Shown here one piece after another: positions 16,556 through 24,296 of a stretch of DNA of 62,824 bases. The stretch is from Actinophytocola sp. (GTDB taxonomy: Bacteria > Actinomycetota > Actinomycetes > Mycobacteriales > Pseudonocardiaceae). The notes beneath the pieces are model-generated. The model was not told the origin of the DNA, did no database searches, and saw only the letters and a program-made list of their open reading frames with translations. The stretch is taken from positions 1-62,824 of the forward strand of contig NZ_WHTD01000028.1 in NCBI RefSeq assembly GCF_009379765.1, given 5' to 3'. The position numbers were made by a program, and so were the translations under genes. Each line of letters opens with the position of its first letter. Position 1 is the first letter of the stretch.

Positions 16556-18185
16556 CGGCCGACCACTGGGTCAGGACCCGGTCGAGCGCCGAGAGGGTCA
16601 TCGGCTTCGGCAGGTAGGCGTCGAAACCGGCGTCCACGACCTGCTGGCGGTCGCTGTCCCGGATGAAGCCCGACACCGCGACCAGCTTCATGCGGTCCGC
16701 GTCGAGGTGGCCGCGGAGGTGCCTCGCGATCTGGAGGCCGCCGATGTCCGGCAGGCCCAGGTCGCACAGGACGACGTCGTAGCGGGACGCGGCCACCGCG
16801 GCCAGGCCCGTCTTGCCGGTCGCCGCCACCGTGACAGTGTCCCCCCTGCGCTCCAGCAGGGCCCGGTAGGTCGCCGCCAGGTCCGCGTTGTCCTCGATCA
16901 CCAGGAAGCGCAGCGGGGTCCGCGCGCCCTGCACCGTCTCGTGTGGACTGTCCGGCTCCGGTGCCGACGCGAGTGGCAGGCGCACCCGGAACTCCGCCCC
17001 GGTGCCGGGCCCGTCGCTGTGCGCGGTGACCGTCCCGTCGTGCAGCTCGCTGATCGACCGGACGATCGCCAACCCCAGCCCGAGACCGCTGACCGCCGTC
17101 ATGCCGGACGGCGCGGCCCGGGTAAACACCTCGAACAGCGAGTCCGCGACCGCCGGGTCGAAACCGATGCCGTCGTCCCGGACATCGAGCACCGCCTCGT
17201 GGCCCGCGGTGGCGACCGACACGACCACCGTGGCACCCGGCGCGGTGTACTTCAACGCGTTGCTCACGAGGTTGCTCAGCAGCTGCGCCAACCGGATGCG
17301 GTCCCCGGATACCGGCACCGGCGACGAGGGCAGCGTCAGCCGCAGCGCGCGCCGGCCCGCGGCGAACTCCGCCGCCACGTCCGCGGCGGTCTCGGACACG
17401 ATCGACCGCAGGTCCACCCGCTGCCGGTCCAGCGCGAGCCGGCCGGTGAGCGCCCTGGTGGCGTCGAGCAGGTCGTCGGTCATCCGGATCAGCGCACCGG
17501 TCTGGCGCGCCAGCACGGCGAGCGCCGCGTGCCCGACCGGCACGTCCAGCGCCAGCAGCTCGACCGCGGCTTGGATCGCCGCCAGCGGGTTGCGCAGCTC
17601 GTGCGACAGCGTCGCGATGAACCGGTCCTTCGCGCGCTGCTGCTGGCGCAGCGCCTCACCCGTCGCGGCCAGCTCGTCGTTGGTGAGCCGCAGCCGCAGG
17701 TTCATGTCCTGGACCTCGCGGGCCCGCGCGAGCAGGTCGGCCTCCAGCCCGCTGAGCCGCGCGAGCGCCCCGGCCACCGGGCCGCGCCCGGACCGGACGA
17801 GGTCGGTGACGTCCAGCACCCGGTGGATGATGTGGGTGATCGTCCCGTCCTCGGCCAGGATCGGGGTGTTGATCGGGCTCCACCACCGCTCCTCGAACGA
17901 CTCGCCCACCTGGATGTCGTAGCGCTGCGGCGCCATCGTGTCCGACGCCCCGGTCGCGAACACGATCTCCAACGACCGGCGCAGGTTGCGCACCCCGTCG
18001 GCGCCGCGGTCCTCCGGGTTGGCCGGGAACGCGCTGAAGATCGGCACGCCGACGAGCATGTCGCGCCGGGTGGTCGTCGCGGCCAGGTACGCCTCGTTGA
18101 CCGCCACGATCGTGAGCGCGGGGTCCAGCACCAGGTACGGCGTCGGCGCGGCGTCGAACAGCCGCTGGTAGTCGGGCGGGTTCAT
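16545..18185 (-). CDS. Hybrid sensor histidine kinase (PAS - HisKA - HATPase - receiver)
   Basis: A 546-residue cytosolic hybrid kinase. PAS-like N domain (FDAAPTPYLVLDPALTIVAVN, about 10-130). Phospho-acceptor H195 in FIATLSHELRNPLAAI. The ATPase domain has NLVSNALKYTAPG, VRDDGIGFDP and SGLGLGLAIVRSISELH. The C-terminal receiver (about 425-546) carries the acidic pocket FLVIEDNAD, the aspartate D475 in VVLCDLGLPD and KPM at the switch lysine. There are no membrane segments, so the signal is intracellular. The OmpR-type regulator is 13 bases upstream in the same operon, forming a branched phosphorelay. Confidence 0.9.
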   Translation of the reverse strand: MNPPDYQRLFDAAPTPYLVLDPALTIVAVNEAYLAATTTRRDMLVGVPIFSAFPANPEDRGADGVRNLRRSLEIVFATGASDTMAPQRYDIQVGESFEERWWSPINTPILAEDGTITHIIHRVLDVTDLVRSGRGPVAGALARLSGLEADLLARAREVQDMNLRLRLTNDELAATGEALRQQQRAKDRFIATLSHELRNPLAAIQAAVELLALDVPVGHAALAVLARQTGALIRMTDDLLDATRALTGRLALDRQRVDLRSIVSETAADVAAEFAAGRRALRLTLPSSPVPVSGDRIRLAQLLSNLVSNALKYTAPGATVVVSVATAGHEAVLDVRDDGIGFDPAVADSLFEVFTRAAPSGMTAVSGLGLGLAIVRSISELHDGTVTAHSDGPGTGAEFRVRLPLASAPEPDSPHETVQGARTPLRFLVIEDNADLAATYRALLERRGDTVTVAATGKTGLAAVAASRYDVVLCDLGLPDIGGLQIARHLRGHLDADRMKLVAVSGFIRDSDRQQVVDAGFDAYLPKPMTLSALDRVLTQWSADVP

Positions 18186-18198
18186 CGGCGGGCCTCCG

Positions 18199-18918
18199 TC
18201 ACGGGTCGAGGCGGTACCCGAAGCCGCGCACGGTGGTGATCTTGGGAACCTCGACGCCGGCGTCCGCGAGCTTGCGGCGGATCCGGTACACGTGCTCGTC
18301 CACCGTCGCCTGCGCCTGCCACTCCGCCTTCGACTCCCAGACCTGTGCGAGCAGTTGCTCGCGCGAGTACACCCGGCCCGGGCTCGCCGCGAGGAACTCC
18401 AGGAGCATGTACTCACGCGGGGTCAGCGCGATCTCCTCGCCGGCCGCGCGGATCACGTGCGCCCCGGTGTCGATCACCAGCCCGCCCAGGTGGATGACCG
18501 GGGGCGCGGCCGGGTCGGCCCCGGCCCGGCGCAGCACCGCGCGGATCCGGGCCACCAGCTCGCGCAGGAAGAACGGCTTCACCAGGTAGTCGTCGGCGCC
18601 GAGCTCGAGCCCGACGACCCGGTCGGCCTCCTCGCCCCGGCCGGTCACGACGATCACCGGGAGCTGGTCGTGCCCGCCCTGGCGCAGCGTGCGCAGCAGG
18701 TCCAGGCCGTCGCCGTCGGGCAGCCCCAGGTCGAGCACCACCAGGTCGACCCGGCCGAACCCGCCGCGCGCGCTCGCCGCGTCGTTGGTGCGCACCACCT
18801 CGAACCCCACCCTGGTCAGGTAGGCGTCGCACATCGCCACCAGGTCGAGGTCGTCCTCGACGAGCATGATCGTCGGACGCCGACCGGTGGAACCGCCTGC
18901 GCCCTCGGTGGGTTCCAC
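18199..18918 (-). CDS. OmpR/PhoB-type response regulator
   Basis: A 239-residue two-domain regulator. The receiver has IMLVEDDLD, phospho-acceptor D63 in VVLDLGLPDGDGL and switch lysine in DYLVKPFFLRELVARI. The winged-helix DNA-binding domain reads ALTPREYMLLEFLAASPGRV and VDEHVYRIRRKLADAG then TTVRGFGYRLDP. GTG 18918 is taken as start because receivers begin about 15 residues before the first acidic pair; a longer frame upstream lacks similarity. Partner of the downstream hybrid kinase. Confidence 0.88.
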   Translation of the reverse strand: MEPTEGAGGSTGRRPTIMLVEDDLDLVAMCDAYLTRVGFEVVRTNDAASARGGFGRVDLVVLDLGLPDGDGLDLLRTLRQGGHDQLPVIVVTGRGEEADRVVGLELGADDYLVKPFFLRELVARIRAVLRRAGADPAAPPVIHLGGLVIDTGAHVIRAAGEEIALTPREYMLLEFLAASPGRVYSREQLLAQVWESKAEWQAQATVDEHVYRIRRKLADAGVEVPKITTVRGFGYRLDP

Positions 18919-19037
18919 GTTGATCCGATGTTGAGGTTCCGTAGGGCAAAACGACCAGGTTGGCACGCTATCAAGGACACGGCCGACGGACACCGTTCGT
19001 CACCCGATCGCCAGCACCGGCCCGAGGAGACCGAGCC

Positions 19038-19244
19038 ATGTCCACCACCGATACCGACAACCGGGTAGTGGACCTCGCGGTGAACCGCCTGTTCCGGATC
19101 GGGCTCGACCTGCACGGGGCGCTCGCCCTGGTCGACCCGCAGTCGCCCGATCAGGTTGCGGGGCAACGGATCCGCGCGGCCATCGCCCGGATCGACGAGA
19201 CCATCGGCGAGCTGCGGCTGGCCGTCATGAACGGCGAGCGGTGA
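19038..19244 (+). CDS. Small orphan protein resembling a HisKA_3 dimerisation helix
   Basis: A 68-residue protein with strong RBS GAGGAGA 7-14 bases upstream of the ATG. The body VVDLAVNRLFRIGLDLHGAL and IRAAIARIDETIGELRLAVM mirrors the two dimerisation helices of NarL-type kinases such as the neighbour at 19313 (HVIQRLFAAGMSLQSV ... RVVGQLDETVREIRMSIF). The phospho-acceptor HD pair is missing and no ATPase domain follows. I infer a partner or decoy that could dimerise with DevS-like kinases; other explanations (decayed kinase) remain. Confidence 0.6.
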   Translation: MSTTDTDNRVVDLAVNRLFRIGLDLHGALALVDPQSPDQVAGQRIRAAIARIDETIGELRLAVMNGER

Positions 19245-19312
19245 CGGTTCGGACCCTGCTCGTCGACCACCGGTGGACCATGCGGCAGGACCAGGGTGGA
19301 CCGCCGCGCGGG

Positions 19313-20572
19313 TCAGGCCCCGGTGAGCGGCACGCGCCAGACCAGCCGGGTGCCGCCGTCCGGGCGGGCGGCGGCGCTGCTGCTCCCGCCGCAGGTCGCG
19401 GCCCGGCGCTCCAGGTTGAGCAGCCCGCTGCGCGCGACGTCGGCCGGCATGCCGAGGCCGTCGTCGGTGACGCCGACGACGAGGTCCGTGCCGGCCTCGA
19501 CGGTGACCGTGACGTCGGTGGCGCGAGCGTGGCGCACCGCGTTGCTGAGCGCCTCGCGCAGCGCCGCCAGCGCGTGCTCGCCGACCAGGTCGGGCACGAG
19601 CGTGTCGACCTCGCCGGAGATCCGCACCGCGGGCGAGACGTCGGTGTCCGCGCTGACCTCCGCGACGATGTCGAGCATGCGGCGGCGCAGGCTCGCCCGG
19701 TTGTCCTCCTTGCCGGTGTGCAGGTCGAAGATCGACATGCGGATCTCGCGGACGGTCTCGTCGAGCTGGCCGACGACGCGGCTGACCCGGGCGCGGGCGT
19801 CCGGGTCGGCGATCCGGCGGACGACGCTCTGCAGGCTCATGCCGGCGGCGAAGAGCCGCTGGATGACGTGGTCGTGCAGGTCGCCCGCGATGCGGTCGCG
19901 GTCGGCCAGCACATCGAGCATCCGCTGCTGGCGCTGCTTGTCCGCGAGCTCGATCGCGAGCGCCGCCTGGTCGGCGAAGGAGGCGAGCAGCGGCAGCTGC
20001 TCCTGGCCGAACTGGCTGCCGCCCTTGTCGCGCAACGCCAGTAGCAGCCCGCTGACGCCCGCGGGCGGGCCGAACGGCACCGCGTGCGCCGGGCCGAACT
20101 CGCCGAGCCTCGCGAGGTCGTCGCCGACCATGTGCGCGAAGTCGGCGAACACGGTCGGCGTCCGGTCGGTGATCACCGCGGCCACCGCGGGCGCGCTCGC
20201 CGGCACCGGGTGGCCGATCATCTGCTGTCCGCGCGGCCCGTCGCCGGCACGGACCACGAGCGTGTCCGCGGCGTCGTCGGCCAGCAGGATCACCGCGCAG
20301 TCCGAACCGGACAGCTCGCGGGTCCGCCGGGCGATCAGCGTGAGCGCCTCGGCGCCGGACGCCCCGCCGAGCAGCAGCGAGTTGACCTCGCCGGACGCCT
20401 GCTGCCAACGTTCCCGGAGGTGGGCCCGCTCGAACGGTCCGGCGTCCTCGACCGCGACGCCCGCGGCCGTGCCGAGGCCCGCGGTGAACTCGGCCGCGCC
20501 CAGCCCCGGGAGGGATCCGCCCGTGGCGGATCGCCGTGGCTCCTGGTGCGGTGCGGTGTGCGGCATGTCCAC
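19313..20572 (-). CDS. DevS-like GAF sensor histidine kinase
   Basis: A 419-residue kinase. One GAF domain (about 65-215; SDCAVILLADDAADTLVVRA, GLLLALRDKGGSQF). HisKA_3 with phospho-acceptor H233 in IAGDLHDHVIQRLFAAG, then a HATPase_c with LREALSNAVRHARATDV and GVTDDGLGMPADV. DevS/DosT of mycobacteria carry two GAF domains, so this is a one-GAF form; a haem-binding histidine cannot be assigned. Gene follows the TIR gene by 89 bases on the same strand. No NarL-type response regulator is in the window, so its partner is elsewhere. Confidence 0.85.
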   Translation of the reverse strand: MDMPHTAPHQEPRRSATGGSLPGLGAAEFTAGLGTAAGVAVEDAGPFERAHLRERWQQASGEVNSLLLGGASGAEALTLIARRTRELSGSDCAVILLADDAADTLVVRAGDGPRGQQMIGHPVPASAPAVAAVITDRTPTVFADFAHMVGDDLARLGEFGPAHAVPFGPPAGVSGLLLALRDKGGSQFGQEQLPLLASFADQAALAIELADKQRQQRMLDVLADRDRIAGDLHDHVIQRLFAAGMSLQSVVRRIADPDARARVSRVVGQLDETVREIRMSIFDLHTGKEDNRASLRRRMLDIVAEVSADTDVSPAVRISGEVDTLVPDLVGEHALAALREALSNAVRHARATDVTVTVEAGTDLVVGVTDDGLGMPADVARSGLLNLERRAATCGGSSSAAARPDGGTRLVWRVPLTGA

Positions 20573-20661
20573 TCCCGACCTCGAGCAGACCGGGGGTGCG
20601 CCTCGATCCGCGGCCGATCGGCATCCGTCATATCGGGCGGTCTTCAGAGGTCGTTACGGGG

Positions 20662-21744
20662 TCAACGACCTCGTCCGTCCAGCGGCGGCGGCAGCCGGTC
20701 GAGGAGCGAGGCCCAGGACGCCAGCAGGTCCCGACCGTCGATCATCAGCGTGATCACGGTGTGGATGGTGCGGGCGACCGGCCGCAGGTTGCGGGACAGG
20801 AGTCCGATGTGCTCGGCGACCGCGAGGAGCTCCTCGCCTTCCCCGAGCCCGGCCGGCTCGCTCTCCACGACCGCGCGCAGCCGACGCACGAGGCCGACCA
20901 CTCGGTCCTCCACCGCCGGATCCTCGCCGATCTCGTGTTCGGCCCGCTCGGCGATGATCCGCACGTCCTGGTCGGCTCCGTGCAGCAGGACGAGGAGATC
21001 GTTCGCCATGAGCCGGAGGTCGGCGACCGGCCGGTCCAGCGCGTCGGCCAGCCGGCGGGCGAACGCGAGCCGGTCCGCCGGCTGCTGCTCGACGGCCACC
21101 TGCATGTACATGCCGACCTTCGCGAACCCCTCGTCGAGCGCGGCGACGGCCTGCCGCCAGACCGGCACGGCCGTCTCGGTCCTCGCGAGGATGTCGAGGT
21201 AGGCCGGCGCGTCGACGCTCGGCTCGGTCACCTGGACCTGCTCGGCGGCGGCCGACGCGGTCGCGAGGCGAACGGCGAGCCGCGCGACCTCGCGCCGGTA
21301 GTCACCGGAGTCGCGGTCGGCGAAGCGCAGGTCCGTCCAGTCCTCCCAGCCGAACGTGCGCACCAGGGCGATCAGCTCGTCGGGACAGGGCTGCGCGTGC
21401 AGGTCCGCGAAGTCGACGTAGCGGATCGGCATCACGAGGTCCTGGACGCCGAGCTGGCGCGCGCGGCGGGCGAACGTGTCCAGCTCGCGGCGGCACTCCG
21501 GCCGCCGGAAGTACCGCCGGGTCACGATCGGGACGAAGAACGTGGCCTGGGCCAACGCCCCGTCGATCGACTGCTTCCAGTCCTCACCCCAGCGCAGCTG
21601 GTCACGCTCGAGGAACAGTTCCAGCCTCTCGCCGGTGATCAGCTCGTACTGGGACTCCAGGTCGCGGGCGAGGTCCGCGATCCGGCCTCCTTCGGCGGCG
21701 TTGTCGTCGTGCGAGTACGACCAGAAGCCCCGGCTCGTGACCAT
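20662..21744 (-). CDS. TIR-domain protein with helical C-terminal region
   Basis: A 360-residue protein. Residues 5-150 are a TIR domain: GFWSYSHDDN (beta-A), RIADLARDLES, LFLERDQLRWGEDW (BB-loop region) and TFFVPIVTRRYFRRPECRRE with E87 at the position of the catalytic glutamate of NAD-cleaving TIR enzymes. Residues about 160-360 are all-helical and not recognised (QVQVTEPSVDAPAYLDILAR, ADALDRPVADLRLMANDLLV). The small membrane protein ends 27 bases upstream, so the two probably form one unit. No cyclic-nucleotide synthase or Thoeris/ThsA partner is nearby. A role in defence or NAD signalling is inference from the family. Confidence 0.8.
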   Translation of the reverse strand: MVTSRGFWSYSHDDNAAEGGRIADLARDLESQYELITGERLELFLERDQLRWGEDWKQSIDGALAQATFFVPIVTRRYFRRPECRRELDTFARRARQLGVQDLVMPIRYVDFADLHAQPCPDELIALVRTFGWEDWTDLRFADRDSGDYRREVARLAVRLATASAAAEQVQVTEPSVDAPAYLDILARTETAVPVWRQAVAALDEGFAKVGMYMQVAVEQQPADRLAFARRLADALDRPVADLRLMANDLLVLLHGADQDVRIIAERAEHEIGEDPAVEDRVVGLVRRLRAVVESEPAGLGEGEELLAVAEHIGLLSRNLRPVARTIHTVITLMIDGRDLLASWASLLDRLPPPLDGRGR

Positions 21745-21771
21745 CGCGCCCCCTCTCGCCGGGGGGATCGG

Positions 21772-22212
21772 TCAGCGCGGGACGAGCGTTTCGGCCTTCG
21801 CCGCTCGTAGCGCGAAATGGCCGGCCACGGCCACCACCACGCCGGACGCGACCACCAGGGCCACCGGCGCACCCAGGTTCAGGACGGTGATCACGATGAA
21901 CGCGTCGAACAACGCCACCAGCGTGAACCCGACCCGGTCCACGTACCGCGGCGACGGCGCGGGCAGCCGGCGGGCGGTGCAGGCCAGCCACAGCATCACC
22001 AGGCCCAGCACCACGAACGCGGCGAACAGCGCCCGCGACACGGCGTCGAGGCGGGACCACTCCTCGGCGACGGCCGCGGCCAGGAAGGCCACCGTCGCGA
22101 CCAGGGACCAGAGGTAGACCTCGAAGTACGCCCGGCGGCGGTGGGCCACGCAGCCGGCGAGCAGCGCCACCGTGCCGGTGAGCGCGTGCAGGGCGATGAG
22201 GACCGCGTGCAT
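21772..22212 (-). CDS. Small four-helix membrane protein upstream of the TIR gene
   Basis: A 146-residue protein with four predicted membrane helices (AVLIALHALTGTVALLAGCV; LWSLVATVAFLAAAVA; LFAAFVVLGLVMLWLA; FDAFIVITVLNLGAPVALVV) and a His-rich first loop. ATG 22212 is chosen because GGGAGG lies six bases before it. A perfect 15-bp inverted repeat sits immediately upstream. I do not recognise a named family. The 27-base gap to the TIR gene suggests co-expression. Confidence 0.7.
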   Translation of the reverse strand: MHAVLIALHALTGTVALLAGCVAHRRRAYFEVYLWSLVATVAFLAAAVAEEWSRLDAVSRALFAAFVVLGLVMLWLACTARRLPAPSPRYVDRVGFTLVALFDAFIVITVLNLGAPVALVVASGVVVAVAGHFALRAAKAETLVPR

Positions 22213-22221
22213 GACAACCTC

Positions 22222-22258
22222 CCACTGTGCTAGGTCCAGCATCGACCTAGCACAGTGG
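22222..22258. promoter_or_regulatory. Perfect 15-bp inverted repeat (operator candidate)
   Basis: CCACTGTGCTAGGTC and its exact reverse complement GACCTAGCACAGTGG, separated by 7 bases. The repeat ends four bases before the GGGAGG of the membrane-protein gene and 13 bases after the stop of the reductase gene. There is no T-tract on either side, so an operator at the membrane-protein/TIR promoter is more likely than a terminator. Confidence 0.55.
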
Positions 22259-22270
22259 AATGTCAACGAG

Positions 22271-23647
22271 TCAGGCCAGGTGGTTCAGCGCATCCTCGAT
22301 CGCCCGGTGGAAGGTCGGGTAGGCGTAGATCATCTGGCGCAGCACCGTGGTCGGCACCTCCGCGTGCACGGCGACGACGAGGGCGCCGAGCACCTCGCCA
22401 CCGTTCGGCCCGGCCGACGTGGCGCCCACGAGCACCCCGCGGTCGGCGTCCTCGACGAGCTTGATGAAGCCGTCGTTGCCGAGCTTGTGGATGTAGCCGC
22501 GCGACGACGCCGGGATCTGCGAGATCCCGGTCCGGACCCGCAGCCCGCGCGAGCGCGCCGCCGCCTCGGACAGGCCGACCGAGCCGACCTCCGGGTCGGT
22601 GAACGTCACCCACGGCACGGCCCGGTAGTCCGCGGTCTCCGGGTCGTCGTCGCCGAGGATGTCGGCCGCCGCGATGCGGGCCTGGTACATCGACATGTGC
22701 GTGAACGCGCCCTTGCCGGTGATGTCGCCGATCGCCCACAAGCCGTCGGCCGCACGCATCCGCTCGTCGACCTCGACGCCGCGGGCCGACTCGTCCAGCC
22801 CTACCGCGCCGACGCCGAGCGCGGCCATGTCGGTGCGCCTGCCGGCGGCCACCAGCAGCCGGTCGGCGGTGAGCGCCTCCCCGTTGTCGAGCTTCACCGA
22901 GAACTGGCCGGCCTCGTAGCGCACCAGGGCGGCCGACAACCCGGTGCGCACCGCGATCCCGTCGGCGTCGAACGCCTTGGCCAGCAGCGCACCGGCCTCC
23001 GGCTCGTCGGCCGGCACGAGCCGGTCCGCGTGCTGCACCACGGTGACCGCCGCGCCGAACCGGGCGAACACCTGGGCCAGCTCGCAGCCGACCGGGCCGC
23101 CGCCGAGCACGATCAGCGAGCCGGGCACCTCCTCGACCGCCACCGCGTCCCGGTTGGTCCAGTACGGCGTCTCGGCGAGCCCGTCGATCGGCGGGACGGC
23201 CGGGTCGGTGCCGGTGTTGAGCACGATCCCCTTGCTGGCCAGGAAGACCCGCTCACCGTCCGATGTGGACACCGTGACCTCGCGCGGCCCGGTGATCCGG
23301 CCTCGGCCGCGCACGAACGTGCCGCCGGCGTCCTCGAACCGGTTGACCGCAACGGTGTCGTCCCAGTTGTCGGTAGCCTCCTCGCGGATCCGCCTGGCCA
23401 CCGGCGCCCAGTCACGCTCGACGCTCGCCGACCCCGCGAGCGTGTCGACCCGACGCGCCTCGCCGAGCGCGTCGGTGGCTCTGATCATCATCTTCGTCGG
23501 CACGCACGCGTAGTACGGGCACTCGCCACCGACGAGCCGCGCGTCCACGCCCACCACGGCCAGACCGGCCCTGGCCAACCGGGCGCCGACATCCTCGCCG
23601 CCCGGCCCCATCCCGATGACGACGACATCCACCTCGGTACCCGGCAT
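22271..23647 (-). CDS. FAD/NAD(P) disulfide oxidoreductase, MerA/lipoamide-dehydrogenase-like
   Basis: A 458-residue class-I pyridine nucleotide-disulfide reductase. VDVVVIGMGPGGEDVGARLA binds FAD; GGECPYYACVPTK holds the redox C-x4-C pair; GSLIVLGGGPVGCELAQVFA binds NAD(P); GLWAIGDITGKGAFTHMSMY is the FAD-closing motif. The usual C-terminal HPTxSE catalytic dyad is replaced by AYPTFHRAIED, so it is not a standard lipoamide, glutathione or mercuric reductase. There is no N-terminal metal-binding domain and no C-terminal CC pair. ATG 23647 is the first start next to the FAD motif. It is divergent from merR, which hints at thiol or metal stress. Confidence 0.82.
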   Translation of the reverse strand: MPGTEVDVVVIGMGPGGEDVGARLARAGLAVVGVDARLVGGECPYYACVPTKMMIRATDALGEARRVDTLAGSASVERDWAPVARRIREEATDNWDDTVAVNRFEDAGGTFVRGRGRITGPREVTVSTSDGERVFLASKGIVLNTGTDPAVPPIDGLAETPYWTNRDAVAVEEVPGSLIVLGGGPVGCELAQVFARFGAAVTVVQHADRLVPADEPEAGALLAKAFDADGIAVRTGLSAALVRYEAGQFSVKLDNGEALTADRLLVAAGRRTDMAALGVGAVGLDESARGVEVDERMRAADGLWAIGDITGKGAFTHMSMYQARIAAADILGDDDPETADYRAVPWVTFTDPEVGSVGLSEAAARSRGLRVRTGISQIPASSRGYIHKLGNDGFIKLVEDADRGVLVGATSAGPNGGEVLGALVVAVHAEVPTTVLRQMIYAYPTFHRAIEDALNHLA

Positions 23648-23727
23648 CTCAGCTCCCAGCGGCTCGGTTGGCGTGTGCACAGCACAGCATGTCGGGACAT
23701 GAGCCGCAGCGGGAGGTGTCGCGCCAC

Positions 23728-23759
23728 TTGACTCTGGACCCGGCTCCAAGGTTTACCGT
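23728..23759 (+). promoter_or_regulatory. MerR-type promoter with 20-bp spacer, leaderless
   Basis: -35 TTGACT at 23728-23733 and -10 TACCGT at 23754-23759, 20 bases apart. The long spacer holds a dyad (CTTG ... CCAAG) as in MerR-regulated promoters. The ATG of the regulator starts 7 bases after the -10, so the transcript should begin at or next to the start codon. This fits autoregulation of the merR-micropeptide unit. Confidence 0.5.
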
Positions 23760-23765
23760 CGGGTC

Positions 23766-24200
23766 ATGACCACGAGCGCACCGGCCGGGCTGCTCGTCGC
23801 CGAGCTCGCCGCGGCGGCCGAGGTCGGCCCGGACACCATCCGGTACTACGAGCGCACCGGCCTGATCGACCCGCCGCCGCGCACCTCGGGCGGTTACCGC
23901 CGGTTCCCACCGGACACGGTCGACCGGCTCCGGTTCATCCAGGGCTGCCAGCGGCTGGGTCTGCGCCTGCGCGACATCGGCGACCTGCTTTCCATTCGGG
24001 ACACCGGGGTGTGCCCGTGCGAGCCCGCCGAGGAGCTGCTGCGCCGCCGGATCGACGAGCTGAACGAGGAGGTCACGAGGCTCACCTCGCTGCGGGCGGA
24101 CCTCGTGCACATGGTCGACGCGCTGCCCCGCGAGCCGTGCCCGAACCCGCGCCCCGGCACCTGGTGCCCACCGGTCATGAACGAAGGAGGTGATTCCTGA
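23766..24200 (+). CDS. MerR-family regulator with metal/thiol-type cysteines
   Basis: A 144-residue MerR regulator. HTH: VAELAAAAEVGPDTIRYYER, wing GYRRFPPDTVDRLRFI. A long dimer helix ELLRRRIDELNEEVTRLTSL follows. Cysteines C83/C85 (GVCPCEP), C125 and C134 (EPCPNPRPGTWC) lie near the three Hg ligands of MerR (C82, C117, C126), though the spacing differs. Such proteins sense Hg, Cd, Pb, Cu or thiol reagents. Its stop codon overlaps the ATG of the Cys-Gly peptide, and the end of the gene carries that peptide's near-perfect Shine-Dalgarno. Divergent flavoprotein disulfide reductase upstream. Confidence 0.87.
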   Translation: MTTSAPAGLLVAELAAAAEVGPDTIRYYERTGLIDPPPRTSGGYRRFPPDTVDRLRFIQGCQRLGLRLRDIGDLLSIRDTGVCPCEPAEELLRRRIDELNEEVTRLTSLRADLVHMVDALPREPCPNPRPGTWCPPVMNEGGDS

Positions 24201-24265
24201 TGTGCTGCGACGACCTGATCTGCGGCAGCGGCTGCGGCTGCGGCTGCGGTTGCGGCTGCGGCTGA
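24200..24265 (+). CDS. 21-residue Cys-Gly micropeptide (putative micro-metallothionein)
   Basis: ATG at 24200 overlaps the merR TGA (TGATG). The sequence is MCCDDLICGSG followed by five Cys-Gly pairs, then TGA: 8 cysteines in 21 residues. It is preceded by AAGGAGGTGATTCC, almost a perfect complement of the 16S rRNA 3' end and the best RBS in the window. Alternating CxC spacing is how metallothioneins and phytochelatins hold soft metals. Position directly behind a Cys-bearing MerR supports induced expression by a metal or thiol stress. Function is inference; the overlap, RBS and composition are seen. Confidence 0.65.
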   Translation: MCCDDLICGSGCGCGCGCGCG

Positions 24266-24296
24266 CCTGATCCCCGCCGGCGAGGCGCCCGCCGGC

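Noticed and set aside
20662..21744. Part of a CBASS or Thoeris system
   Set aside because: No nucleotide cyclase, ThsA-like or cap gene is adjacent.
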